Shown here piece by piece: positions 50,178-58,886 of a stretch of 64,000 bases of DNA (its first letter is position 1; the number at the start of each line of letters is the position of its first letter). A program made the position numbers and the translations under genes. The stretch covers positions 1 through 64,000 of the forward strand of contig NZ_BBXF01000012.1 in the NCBI RefSeq assembly GCF_001570585.1. The letters run 5' to 3'. The stretch is from Herbidospora daliensis. Lineage in GTDB: Bacteria > Actinomycetota > Actinomycetes > Streptosporangiales > Streptosporangiaceae. The notes beneath the pieces were generated by a model. It saw only the letters and a program-made list of their open reading frames with translations, ran no database searches and was not told the origin of the DNA.

Positions 50178-52372
50178 GCCTCCGGCGTGCGTCCGGGCTC
50201 GCTGAACGTGCCCTCCCGGCGGATGCCGTGCCAGCGCAGCCGCACCCCCAGCAGCGCCGTCACCAGTGATTGGATGACCACCAGGTACATGAGCTGCCGG
50301 TAGACGAACTGCTGCAGCGGCAGGATCCACAACGCCGAGGCGCGTTCGCCGTCGAGCAGCAGGGCGTACCAGCCGATCGCCATCTGCACCGTGACGAAGC
50401 CGGCCCAGGCCGCGACGACCGGCAGGGGGTCGTCCACGGCGATGCTGTAGACCGCCATCAGGTCGACGACGGGCGCCAGCAGCGGCAGCAGCACGTGGAA
50501 CAGCGCCAGGTAGCCCAGGCAGCGGCGGCCGAACGGGTTGCGGTCGAGGACGGCGCGCCGGTGTTTCCACATCGCCTGGAGGGTGCCGTAGCACCAGCGG
50601 TAGCGCTGCTTCCACAACTGGCCGAGCGTCGCCGGGGCCTCGGTCCAGGCCACCGCGTTCTCCTCGTAGACCACCCGCCAGCCGGCCCGGCACAACGCCA
50701 TCGTCAGGTCGGTGTCTTCTGCCAGGGTGTCGGAGCTGACCCCGCCGAGCGCCTCCAGCGCCGAACGCCGGAACGCCCCCACGGCCCCGGGCACGGTCGC
50801 CATGCAGTCGAGCAGTTCGAAGGCGCGGCGGTCGAGGTTGAAGCCGATGACGTACTCGATGTGCTGCCAGCGGCCGATCGCGCCGCGCCGGTTGCCCACC
50901 TTCGTGTTGCCGCTCACCGCGCCGACCGCCGGGTCGGCGAGCCGCCGGACCAGCCGCCCGATCGTGGCCCGTTCGAAGACGGTGTCGCCGTCGAGCATGA
51001 TGAGCAGCTCGTGCGAGGCGTGCGCGATGCCGGTGTTCAGCGCGGCCGACTTGCCGCCGTTGGGGCGGCGGATCACCCGGACGCCGGGGAAGCCCGCCGC
51101 CAGGTCGGCGGTGCCGTCGGTCGAGCCGTCGTCGACGACCAGGATCTCGACCTCGCCCGGGTAGCCGGTGGCGACCAGCGAGCGCACCGTCGCCTGGATG
51201 CCCGCCGCCTCGTTGTAGGCGGGCACGATCACGGTCACCGGCGGCGGGCCCGGCCAGACGCGCACGGAGTGCCTCCGCCGGGTGCCCCCTCGGGTGTGGT
51301 GCGCGTGCACCGCCGCGAGCACGATGAAGAAGCCGAACCGCCCCAGGGTCAGCGCCCCGGCGGCGAACAGCGCCCAGCCCAGCACGTCGACGAAGGTCCC
51401 GGACGCCCGCTGCGCCAGGTTCAGCGCGCCGCCGAAGAACCGGTCGACCCCGCCGGCCTTCCGGTGCGCCGACGGCATGCCGATCGCCTCGGTCACCGTG
51501 ACGGCCCGGTAGTCGCGGTCGTGCAGGATCCCGAGGACGAGGTCGAGGGCCTCGACGGTCGCCTGCCGGTCGCCGCCCGAATCGCGCATCGTGACGACCG
51601 CGCCCTCGCTCCGCGCGGGCAGCGCCGCCGTCACGTCCCCGTCCTTCGCGTCGAGGTCGCTCAGGACGATCAGGTGGCCTTCGGCGGCCAGTTCCTTCAT
51701 GGCCTCCCACTGGCGGGCCGTGGTCTCGGCCGCCGGGCCGGAGTAGGGCGGCCGGGCCAGCGTCGTGTGCAGGCCGGTCGCGCCCGCCAGCGCCCGCTGC
51801 GTCAGCGACGACTCCAGCCGCAGCCGCCAGCCGGGCACCTCTCTCAGGTCGGCGTGGGAGTAGGTGTGGTTGCCCAGTTCGTGGCCCTCGGCGACGATGC
51901 GCCGCGTCAGATCGGGGTGTTCGGCCACCTTCGAACCGACCACGAAGAACGTGGCCTTCGCGCCGTGTTCGTCGAGCACGTCGAGCACCCGCGGCGTCCA
52001 GACGGGATCGGGGCCGTCGTCGAAGGTCAGCGCGACGGTCCGGTCGGGAAGGCGCAGGCTGGCGGGCCGGCCTGCCGTGACGTTGACGACGGGACCCCCG
52101 CGCCGGACCTCGGCCGACTCGGCGGAGGAGTGGTCGGCGGCGGACGGGCCCGGCCGGGTCTCGCCGACGACGTTGGTGGCGTAGCCGTTGAGCGTCAGCG
52201 CGACGGCGACCAGCACCAGGCCGGCGGCGAACAGCAGCCAGTGCCCGCGCGGGCCCGACGGCGCTCCGGACGTGGTGGTGCGCGCCGCCTGCGGCCGGTC
52301 GCGCCGGCGGGGTGAGCGGCCTCTGGGCGGCGGCCGGGTCCGGCCCCCTGGTCCGGAACCGGTCGGCGTCAT
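50141..52372 (-). CDS. bifunctional polysaccharide deacetylase/family 2 glycosyltransferase
   Basis: A 743-residue membrane enzyme. After a charged N-terminus and one membrane helix (about 45-65), a NodB-type deacetylase domain (about 110-300) has T-F-D-D-G-P-D and H-T-Y-S-H metal motifs. Hydrophobic helices precede a GT2 synthase domain (about 380-620) with V-V-D-D-G-S-T-D, D-G-D-T, E-D-T-D-L and the processive-synthase motif Q-R-Y-R-W; more membrane helices close the protein. This is the layout of streptomycete MatB-like proteins, which make and deacetylate poly-N-acetylglucosamine for hyphal aggregation. Product type here is inferred. It overlaps its upstream partner gene by four bases. 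Confidence 0.9.
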   Translation of the reverse strand: MTPTGSGPGGRTRPPPRGRSPRRRDRPQAARTTTSGAPSGPRGHWLLFAAGLVLVAVALTLNGYATNVVGETRPGPSAADHSSAESAEVRRGGPVVNVTAGRPASLRLPDRTVALTFDDGPDPVWTPRVLDVLDEHGAKATFFVVGSKVAEHPDLTRRIVAEGHELGNHTYSHADLREVPGWRLRLESSLTQRALAGATGLHTTLARPPYSGPAAETTARQWEAMKELAAEGHLIVLSDLDAKDGDVTAALPARSEGAVVTMRDSGGDRQATVEALDLVLGILHDRDYRAVTVTEAIGMPSAHRKAGGVDRFFGGALNLAQRASGTFVDVLGWALFAAGALTLGRFGFFIVLAAVHAHHTRGGTRRRHSVRVWPGPPPVTVIVPAYNEAAGIQATVRSLVATGYPGEVEILVVDDGSTDGTADLAAGFPGVRVIRRPNGGKSAALNTGIAHASHELLIMLDGDTVFERATIGRLVRRLADPAVGAVSGNTKVGNRRGAIGRWQHIEYVIGFNLDRRAFELLDCMATVPGAVGAFRRSALEALGGVSSDTLAEDTDLTMALCRAGWRVVYEENAVAWTEAPATLGQLWKQRYRWCYGTLQAMWKHRRAVLDRNPFGRRCLGYLALFHVLLPLLAPVVDLMAVYSIAVDDPLPVVAAWAGFVTVQMAIGWYALLLDGERASALWILPLQQFVYRQLMYLVVIQSLVTALLGVRLRWHGIRREGTFSEPGRTPEAQIERRSATTGR

Positions 52373-52887
52373 CGGATCGTCAGGTTCAGGTCGATCAGGC
52401 CGCCGCCGCCGGGGTCGGGGGTCACGTCGGGGGTGGATTCGGCCGTCGGGGCGGTCGTGAGCTCGGGCGCCGACGGGCTGGGGGAGGCGGGCGCCGGTTC
52501 GGCCGCCCGGCCCGGCACCGGGCTCGGCGAGGGCTCCGGGCTGAGTGACGGCTCCGGGCTCGGGCTCGCCGCGGGCGAGGCCGGGCGGGCGATGCTGACG
52601 GCCGGGCGGACCGCCGAGCGCGTCACCGACGGCGACGGCCGGTCGAGCCGGCTCGGCCGGGCCTCCATGGCGGGACCGGAGGAGGCCAGGTCGGCCGACC
52701 CTCCCCGTGGTTCACCCGGCCATCCGTGCACGGAGAGTCTCGTGTCGGACAGCAGGCCCCCGACGACGACCGCGAGCAGTGCCACGAGCGGGACGCTCGA
52801 CCCGATCGACACCATCGTCATCAACCGGCGGCGACGGCCGCTGTGATCGAGAAAGACGGCTTTTGTCGGATATTTATCAGGAAGCAC
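52369..52887 (-). CDS. Pro/Ser-rich single-pass membrane protein, partner of the deacetylase/glycosyltransferase
   Basis: A 172-residue protein of unknown function. A basic cytoplasmic start (G-R-R-R-R-L) precedes one membrane helix (about 25-47), then an extracytoplasmic low-complexity tail rich in Pro, Ser, Ala and Glu, with S-P-E-P-S repeats (about 105-130), ending G-L-I-D-L-N-L-T-I-R. The stop overlaps the glycosyltransferase start (four bases), so it is made with that enzyme and may guide or anchor the polysaccharide machinery. The repeat region has a composition bias but no frameshift. Confidence 0.7.
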   Translation of the reverse strand: MLPDKYPTKAVFLDHSGRRRRLMTMVSIGSSVPLVALLAVVVGGLLSDTRLSVHGWPGEPRGGSADLASSGPAMEARPSRLDRPSPSVTRSAVRPAVSIARPASPAASPSPEPSLSPEPSPSPVPGRAAEPAPASPSPSAPELTTAPTAESTPDVTPDPGGGGLIDLNLTIR

Positions 52888-53235
52888 GAGTAAATGGTAG
52901 TGACCCGGATAACGCGGGGAGCACCGATCCCATTCGATAAACGGAGACCAGGTTGCGGCGAATATGGCGCCTGGGCCGCTGACCAGGCCTCTTCGGTTGG
53001 TTACGTCCTATTTTGGCGGTATTCGCGAACGTCGTTGCGGCGAATGACGGATAAAGGCCGGGGCGCCGGGCCGCCCATTCGTCCGGCGTTTGCCGGAGTC
53101 CTTGCCCCGCCCTGGACGGTTCGGGGGTTTGGGGTGGGTGATCTAGGGACCGATGGGGGCCCTCGGGGGTGGTCTTGACCGGGGGATTTCCGTCCTATCG
53201 CCCGCGAGGGCCGTGCCTCCCCGTACGATTTGTTC
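52888..53235. other. 348-base gap with no supported gene
   Basis: Divergent intergenic region between the Pro/Ser-rich membrane protein and the beta-propeller gene. The part nearest the membrane-protein gene is AT-richer than its surroundings and should hold its promoter. I found no riboswitch core, tRNA or long inverted repeat. A 94-codon frame at 52894-53178 has no ribosome binding site and atypical composition. Confidence 0.5.
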
Positions 53236-54372
53236 ATGCCCCGCCGCTTGATGCGGTGTGCGGTGCCGTTGTGTGTGTTCCTCGCCGGTCTGCTGGCCGG
53301 CCAGCTCCCGCTCGCACCATCGCTCGCGCACGTGTCCACCGCCTCCGCCTGGTCCGCCACCGTTCCCGAAGAGGTCGTGCGGCAGGCGTCGTCGGCGCGC
53401 CTGGGCCGGGACGCCGCGCTCGCCGACGTCAGCGGGGTGTCCGGCACGGCGGTCTGGGCCGTCGGCCAGACCGGGCTCTGGGACGTCTGGCGCAACCGCG
53501 GCATCGTGACCCGCTGGAACGGGGCCTCCTGGACCGAGGTGCCCACGCGGGGCGACGCCACCGGGGCCGGGCCGCTGCGCTCGGTCAGCGCGGCCTCCGA
53601 CAACGAGGTCTGGGTGGTCGGCGACGGCCACGACGGCGTGCCCTACGTCGGGCGCGGCGGCGGTGGCGGCATCGACCGCGTCGTCGTGCCGCAGGTCAGG
53701 GCGGGCGACTGGCTGCGCGCCGTGGCGGCGGAACCGGGCAAGGCGGTGATCGTCGGCAGCCGGGGCGGCCGGGTGCTCGTGGTGACGAGCGGGCCCGCCT
53801 GGAAGGTGCACGAAGGCCCCGACGGCGTGCTCCACGGCGTCGCGCTGCGCGGCAAGGACGGCTGGGCCGTCGGCAACAACGGCGACGAGCCGCTGATCAT
53901 GAAGCTGTCGGGCGGGTCGTGGAAGCCCGTGAACCTGCCCGGCGTCGAGGGCGGCTACCTGCGTGACGTCTACATCACCAGCGCCAAGCGCGCGGTCGCG
54001 GTCGGCGGCGTCTTCACCGACGACGGCACCACCCTCCCGCTGATCCTGCGCTGGGACGGCAAGAAGTGGCACCGCGAGACCCTGCCCGACGGCGACGCCG
54101 AACTCTACGGCGTGACCGGCGACGGCAAGGGCGGCTACTGGGCGTCCGGCTACGACGCCGACCGCCCCGGCGAGGCGTTCCTGCTCCGCTACACCGACAG
54201 GAAGTGGAAGCCGCTGCGCGGCGACGCCGGGACCGGCGACCGGTCGGTGCGGCTCCAGGCGGTCGTGCGCGCCGACGACGTGACGATGGCCGTCGGCCAC
54301 GTGCTCGCCGACGACCACTACAGCGATCTGGTCGAGACCTTCGGCCCGGCGGCCGGCTCGACCGTCCGCTGA
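53236..54372 (+). CDS. secreted beta-propeller-like repeat protein
   Basis: A 378-residue exported protein. A signal peptide (about 1-33, ending S-L-A-H) is followed by about six imperfect repeats of the form (A/V)-W-x-V-G-x-x-G ... W-x-G-x-x-W, e.g. A-V-W-A-V-G-Q, V-W-V-V-G-D, G-W-A-V-G-N, A-V-A-V-G-G and G-Y-W-A-S-G-Y, each leading to a R-W-D-G-K-K-W-like strand. This suggests a six- or seven-bladed propeller. No catalytic motif is visible. It may bind a wall polymer or protein. ATG 53236 is chosen; a TTG two codons earlier is possible. Confidence 0.7.
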   Translation: MPRRLMRCAVPLCVFLAGLLAGQLPLAPSLAHVSTASAWSATVPEEVVRQASSARLGRDAALADVSGVSGTAVWAVGQTGLWDVWRNRGIVTRWNGASWTEVPTRGDATGAGPLRSVSAASDNEVWVVGDGHDGVPYVGRGGGGGIDRVVVPQVRAGDWLRAVAAEPGKAVIVGSRGGRVLVVTSGPAWKVHEGPDGVLHGVALRGKDGWAVGNNGDEPLIMKLSGGSWKPVNLPGVEGGYLRDVYITSAKRAVAVGGVFTDDGTTLPLILRWDGKKWHRETLPDGDAELYGVTGDGKGGYWASGYDADRPGEAFLLRYTDRKWKPLRGDAGTGDRSVRLQAVVRADDVTMAVGHVLADDHYSDLVETFGPAAGSTVR

Positions 54373-54376
54373 CCCT

Positions 54377-54835
54377 CTAGATCACGGCCCCGTCGTCCCA
54401 GCCCGAGTCGTTCGGGGGGCCGTCGCCCATGCGGACCACCAGCGCCACGAACCCGCCGATGAACGACGCCACCGCCGTGAAGACGATCCACGGATCCATC
54501 GGCAGCTTCAGCATCGCGGCCAGCAGCAGGTAGGCGGGCCCGCCGAACAGCGCGGTCCAGGCCACCCGGGTCACCAGGTCGGCCTTCGGCAGCGGCGGCG
54601 GGGGCGGCGGGACGTAGTGGTCGTGGTCGTCGTCGACGGCCTCGGCCGGTTCGTCGCCCGTCTCCTCGGCGGCCTCGTCGAGCTCCTCGGGCGTGGGCTT
54701 GGACGTCGGCTCCTCGCCGTCCGGGACGTTCTCCCGGTCGGGCCAGGGCCGGTCGGCCGGATCGTCTCCGGCGCTCTCGTTGAATGAGGCGACGATTTGA
54801 CGCCAGACCTCGTCTTCGTCACTCTGCGGCGTCAC
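54377..54835 (-). CDS. acidic-tailed small membrane protein
   Basis: A 152-residue protein of unknown function. The first 85 residues are strongly acidic (Asp/Glu/Pro-rich, then H-D-H-Y and a run of eight Pro), followed by two membrane helices (about 90-107 and 113-133) and a short acidic tail. The acidic part should face the cytoplasm. It lies 12 bases downstream of the esterase gene on the same strand and converges on the beta-propeller gene, with only four bases between stops. Confidence 0.7.
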   Translation of the reverse strand: MTPQSDEDEVWRQIVASFNESAGDDPADRPWPDRENVPDGEEPTSKPTPEELDEAAEETGDEPAEAVDDDHDHYVPPPPPPLPKADLVTRVAWTALFGGPAYLLLAAMLKLPMDPWIVFTAVASFIGGFVALVVRMGDGPPNDSGWDDGAVI

Positions 54836-54847
54836 ATCGATCCCAGG

Positions 54848-55612
54848 TCACAGGTCTTTGGTCAAGGGTACCGAGGCGTGCGCTCGGACGAAGTCGAGGC
54901 TCCCCGAGAAGATGAGCGGGGCGTCGTTGTCGAGCGTCGCCACGTGATAGCTGTCGGCGCACTCCCGGATTTCCAGGTTCTCTCCCATTCTGTCGCGCAG
55001 GAACGCCACGCTGGCCGCTTTGACCACATGATCTTCCGGAGACCGGTAGACGAGCACCGGTTGCGTGATCTTGGAGAGTCCGGCCTGGGTGAGCCGCCAC
55101 AACTTCGGCAGCGTGGCCGCCGCCTTCACGGGCGTCCTCGTGTACGCCAGCTCGGTCGCCCCCGGCTTCTTGATGTCGTTGGCCACCCCCGCCACCGAGG
55201 GCAGCACCCACTTGAGGACGGGCGCGAAGTTGAGCGCCGGGTTGTCGTTCACCACCGACGGGTTGACCAGCACCAGGCCCCGCACGGCCGGGCCGTGCAC
55301 CTCGGCCAGCCGCAGGCCCATGCAGCCGCCCATCGACAGGCCCATCACGAAAACGTCCGCGCACTTGGACTTCAGCACCGTGAAGGCCCGGTCTATTTCG
55401 GCGTACCAGTCTTCCCAGCGGGTGCGGTTCATTTCCTGCCAGGTGGTTCCATGGCCGGGCAATCGGGGCAGTGAGACCGTCAGCCCGGCTTCCGCGAGGT
55501 GTTCACCCCACGGGCGCAGCGACTGTGGCGTCCCCGTGAAGCCATGGCAGAGCAGCACCCCGACCGGTCCGCCCTCGTGATGGTAGGGCTCCGCGCCCGG
55601 CAACAACGGCAT
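54848..55612 (-). CDS. alpha/beta hydrolase, carboxylesterase/monoacylglycerol-lipase type
   Basis: A 254-residue cytoplasmic hydrolase. The oxyanion segment L-L-C-H-G-F-T-G-T-P, the nucleophile elbow G-L-S-M-G-G, the acid S-P-E-D-H and the final His in D-S-Y-H-V-A-T-L are typical of Est30/monoacylglycerol-lipase proteins. The ATG at 55612 has GGGAGG six bases upstream; a longer in-frame version adds unlikely sequence. It is divergent from plsC, so a link to lipid turnover (hydrolysing acyl esters while PlsC makes them) is plausible. Confidence 0.9.
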   Translation of the reverse strand: MPLLPGAEPYHHEGGPVGVLLCHGFTGTPQSLRPWGEHLAEAGLTVSLPRLPGHGTTWQEMNRTRWEDWYAEIDRAFTVLKSKCADVFVMGLSMGGCMGLRLAEVHGPAVRGLVLVNPSVVNDNPALNFAPVLKWVLPSVAGVANDIKKPGATELAYTRTPVKAAATLPKLWRLTQAGLSKITQPVLVYRSPEDHVVKAASVAFLRDRMGENLEIRECADSYHVATLDNDAPLIFSGSLDFVRAHASVPLTKDL

Positions 55613-55736
55613 GGCACCTCCCGATGGGAAATATGCCCGATAGTCGCACGTTAAGCCGTAGTCGTGCGAGAGGAGAGGGCGTGGCAAGATGACACGAACA
55701 GATGGCACAGGCAATGCCGAGAGAAGGAGCCCCTGA

Positions 55737-56444
55737 GTGTTCTACTGGGTGGTCAAGGCCATCCTCTGGCCCTTCCTCCACTTCGTCTTCCGCCCGTGGG
55801 CGGAGGGGGTGGACAACGTGCCGAAAGAGGGGCCGGTCATCCTGGCCGGAAATCACCTGTCGTTCGCCGACCACTTCTTCGGGGCGCTGTTCCTGCCCCG
55901 CAAGGTCATCTCCCTCGGCAAGTCCGACTACTTCACCGGTTCCGGCCTGAAGGGCCTGGTCAGCCGGGCCTTCTTCTCCGGGGTCGGCACCGTCCCGATC
56001 GACCGTTCGGGCGGCAAGGCCAGTGAGGCCGCGCTCAACACCGGCCTGCGGGTGCTGGGCGAAGACAACGTCCTGGGCATCTACCCCGAAGGCACCCGCT
56101 CACCCGACGGCCGCCTCTACAAGGGCAAGACCGGCGTCGCCCGGCTCGCCCTGGAGTCGCGGGCGCCGGTCATCCCCTGGGCGATGGTCAACACCTTCGA
56201 GATGATGCCCCCCGGCCGGCTCGTCCCCAAGCTCGGCATCCGCCCCGGCGTCCGCTACGGCAAGCCGCTCGACTTCTCCCGTTACTACGGGATGGAGAAC
56301 GACTTCCACGTGCTCCGCGCGGTCACCGACGAGATCATGTACGCCCTCATGGAACTCTCCGGCCAGGAATACGTCGACAAGTACGCGGCCAGCGCGAAGG
56401 TCGAGATGGTCCGCGCCGCGAAGGCGGCCAAAGAGAACCAGTGA
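55737..56444 (+). CDS. plsC: 1-acyl-sn-glycerol-3-phosphate acyltransferase
   Basis: A 235-residue membrane-associated acyltransferase making phosphatidic acid. The N-H-L-S-F-A-D motif (H-x4-D), the substrate-binding G-I-Y-P-E-G-T-R-S-P-D-G and the later V-I-P-W-A block are intact. An N-terminal hydrophobic stretch anchors it. GTG 55737 is the start. The orthologue in mycobacteria (Rv2182c) is essential for growth and lies in the same order relative to the ArsA-like and PimB genes. A strong terminator follows. Confidence 0.93.
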   Translation: MFYWVVKAILWPFLHFVFRPWAEGVDNVPKEGPVILAGNHLSFADHFFGALFLPRKVISLGKSDYFTGSGLKGLVSRAFFSGVGTVPIDRSGGKASEAALNTGLRVLGEDNVLGIYPEGTRSPDGRLYKGKTGVARLALESRAPVIPWAMVNTFEMMPPGRLVPKLGIRPGVRYGKPLDFSRYYGMENDFHVLRAVTDEIMYALMELSGQEYVDKYAASAKVEMVRAAKAAKENQ

Positions 56445-56455
56445 TCTACTTTGTA

Positions 56456-56488
56456 AAGGGCCCGGACTCCAGGTGAGTCCGGGCCCTT
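56456..56488. terminator. 14-bp bidirectional terminator hairpin
   Basis: Arms 56456-56469 and 56475-56488 pair perfectly over 14 bp with a five-base loop, between the converging plsC and VWA genes. A TTTAC stretch follows on the minus strand. Confidence 0.88.
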
Positions 56489-56498
56489 CGCCGTCTGG

Positions 56499-58886
56499 TC
56501 AGCGTTTCCAGAAGGGCTTCGGGTCTGGGGTGTCGCCTGCCAGGCGGGTCAGCACCTCCTCGGTCTTGGCCCAGTGGCGGGTGAGGTCGAAGTCGGGACG
56601 TTCGGCCCATTCGAGCTCGCTGGCGAGCGCCGTCAGCTCCTGGTGCCCGCCGACCATCTGGGCGGCCACGCGCAGGCGGCTGGCCAGGTCGGCCAGGTAG
56701 CGGCGGCGCTCGTCGTCGGGCCGGGCCTTCGCCTGGGCGAGCCGGGTCAGCTCACCGCGCAGCAGCGGGACGATCCCGCTCATGTCCGTCTGCGGCGCCT
56801 GCTCGCGGCCCGGGTGCGGCATCATGCGGTCGATCCCTCCGCTTCCTCCGCCGCTGAACGCGCGGCGCAACCGGCCCGCGGCCTTCGGGGCGGGCATGGG
56901 CGGGGACATCGGGGCGGGCATCGAGGGCGGCATCGGCGGCGGCATCGACGCGGGCATGGCCGGGGGGCCGCCGGGGGCCGGGGGCGGTGGGGCGGCGAAG
57001 CCGAGGCTGGCGCGGGCCATCATGGGCATCGCGCCGCCTGCGGCGGTCAGGTGGACGGGGGTGGCGCTCTCCCAGCCCGCCGGGGTCTCCACCGGCTGGA
57101 TCACCTGGTGGACGGGCGGGCCGTCGCCGACCACGCGCTCGTCGACCGCGACGAACGCGGTGAACCGGCAGAGCACCCCGAACGCCAGTGACGTCTCGAC
57201 GATGCGCTGCTCCAGGGTGTGCTCGCCGATGGTGTACCGGTCCTCCAGCCGCCGCAGTTCGGCCCGTGCCCAGATCGAGCGCACGGCCGGGTTGGCGCTC
57301 TGCCGGGCGGTGACGGTCTGGGACCAGGGGGCGGCCGCGTGGCCGCGTACAGAGATCGAGGCTTCTTTGGAGGCCGCGCGGTAGCGGCCGTGGGCGGTGA
57401 GCGGGACGCCCGGGAACAACGAGCCGACGTGGGTGACGCCGGAGAGGGTCAGGCCCTCGGGGTGGAGGGTCACGTCGGTGACGAGGGGGGCGCCGATGCG
57501 GCGGTGGATGTGCTCCATGGCGGCGTCGAGGCGGTCCTCCGACTCGACGAGCTCGCACCGGCCGCCGCCGAGCAGCGCCAGGCGGCCGAGGAAACCGGCG
57601 TTGACCGCCTGGTCGATGCCGACGGTGTGGACACGGACGTCGCCGGTGAGGCGCGCGCCGACGCGTTCGATGATCTGGTCTTCGTTGCCGACCTGTCCGT
57701 CGGTGACCATGACCAGCACCCGGTCGCGGCCGGCGTCGGACAGCAGGGCGAGCGCGGTCTCCAGCGGCTGGAGCATCTCGGTGCCGCCGCGCGCCTCCAG
57801 GCGGGCCAGGTGCTCGACCGCGCGGTAGCGGGTGCGGTCGGTCGCCTCGGCCAGGCCGGGGAACGGCTGCTCGGCGACGTGGTCGAAGGAGATCACCGCG
57901 AACCGGTCGGCGGGGGTGAGGGTGTCGACGATCCGGGCGGCGGCCCGGCGGGCGGCGACCATCTTCCAGCCCGACATGCTGCCCGACCGGTCGAGCAGCA
58001 GCACCACGTCACGCGGGGTGCGCCGCCGCTCCACCTCGGGCGGCAGCACGGTCAGCGCGAAGGTGCCCTCCTCGCCCTCGGCGTCGGGGGTGAGCGTGAG
58101 GGAGGTCGACTCGGCGTAGCGGAACCGCAGGATGAAGTCGCGGTCGAGCCGCTCGCCCGGCCGGACCGTGAGGGTGTCGCCCTCGCGGTCGACGTCGTGC
58201 AGGCTGCTCTGGATCTCGGTGACGTCGAGCCCGGCCGGGTCGACGGTCGCGCTCAGCCCGAGCCTGACTGGGCTCGGGAAGCCCGGCAGCAGCACCGGTG
58301 GCGTGATCCGGGAGGCGTCGGGCACCGCGTCGGTGTCGGCCTCGGTCCCCGCCCCGGCCGGCGCGCCGTCGAGCGGGGCGCCCGGGATGTACCGAGGGGC
58401 CACGACCAGCGGGAACCGGAACTCGGCCGCGCCGTCCTCGTAGGGGAGCGGCTGGCTCAGATCGAGGTGGACGGTCACCCGCTCGCCCGGCACGATGTTG
58501 CCGACCCTGATGGCGAAGACGTCAGGCCGGTCCTCCTCGGCGATGGCGGCCCGGCGGCCCTCCTGGAGGGCCTGGGTGTAGTCGGCCCGCGCCTGCCCGC
58601 GCTCCTTCAGCACGCCCTCGACGACGTGCCCGTCGGCCTCCATGCGGAACGCGGTGACGGCCGCGCGCGGCGGCAGCGGGAAGACGTAGGTGGCTTCGAG
58701 CGGGACGTCGTGGGGGTTGCGGAACCCCTGCGTGACCTCGACCCCGGCGGTCAGCGCCGAGATGGACGCCCGGACGTCGACCGACTCCAGGGGCAGGTTG
58801 CCCTTCTCGGTCTCCAGGGCCCCGAACCCCGCGTCGGGAACCGGCAGCACCTCATCGGGCCTGATCGGCGTGATGGGAACGGTCAT
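56499..58886 (-). CDS. VIT and von Willebrand factor A domain protein
   Basis: A 795-residue protein similar to the inter-alpha-trypsin-inhibitor heavy-chain type. The VIT domain (about 20-150) has V-T-Q-G-F-R-N-P and E-A-T-Y-V-F-P-L-P. A VWA domain (about 295-470) carries a complete metal-ion adhesion site: D-R-S-G-S-M-S-G, the central Thr and the D-G-Q-V-G segment. A Pro/Met-rich hinge (about 655-700, P-M-P-P-S-M repeats) leads to a C-terminal helical part. No signal peptide is seen, so it acts in the cytoplasm. Function unknown. The ATG at 58886 overlaps the stop of its merR regulator (ATGA). Confidence 0.88.
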   Translation of the reverse strand: MTVPITPIRPDEVLPVPDAGFGALETEKGNLPLESVDVRASISALTAGVEVTQGFRNPHDVPLEATYVFPLPPRAAVTAFRMEADGHVVEGVLKERGQARADYTQALQEGRRAAIAEEDRPDVFAIRVGNIVPGERVTVHLDLSQPLPYEDGAAEFRFPLVVAPRYIPGAPLDGAPAGAGTEADTDAVPDASRITPPVLLPGFPSPVRLGLSATVDPAGLDVTEIQSSLHDVDREGDTLTVRPGERLDRDFILRFRYAESTSLTLTPDAEGEEGTFALTVLPPEVERRRTPRDVVLLLDRSGSMSGWKMVAARRAAARIVDTLTPADRFAVISFDHVAEQPFPGLAEATDRTRYRAVEHLARLEARGGTEMLQPLETALALLSDAGRDRVLVMVTDGQVGNEDQIIERVGARLTGDVRVHTVGIDQAVNAGFLGRLALLGGGRCELVESEDRLDAAMEHIHRRIGAPLVTDVTLHPEGLTLSGVTHVGSLFPGVPLTAHGRYRAASKEASISVRGHAAAPWSQTVTARQSANPAVRSIWARAELRRLEDRYTIGEHTLEQRIVETSLAFGVLCRFTAFVAVDERVVGDGPPVHQVIQPVETPAGWESATPVHLTAAGGAMPMMARASLGFAAPPPPAPGGPPAMPASMPPPMPPSMPAPMSPPMPAPKAAGRLRRAFSGGGSGGIDRMMPHPGREQAPQTDMSGIVPLLRGELTRLAQAKARPDDERRRYLADLASRLRVAAQMVGGHQELTALASELEWAERPDFDLTRHWAKTEEVLTRLAGDTPDPKPFWKR

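Noticed and set aside
52894-53178. 94-codon frame in the 348-base gap
   Set aside because: No ribosome binding site, atypical composition and no recognisable pattern.
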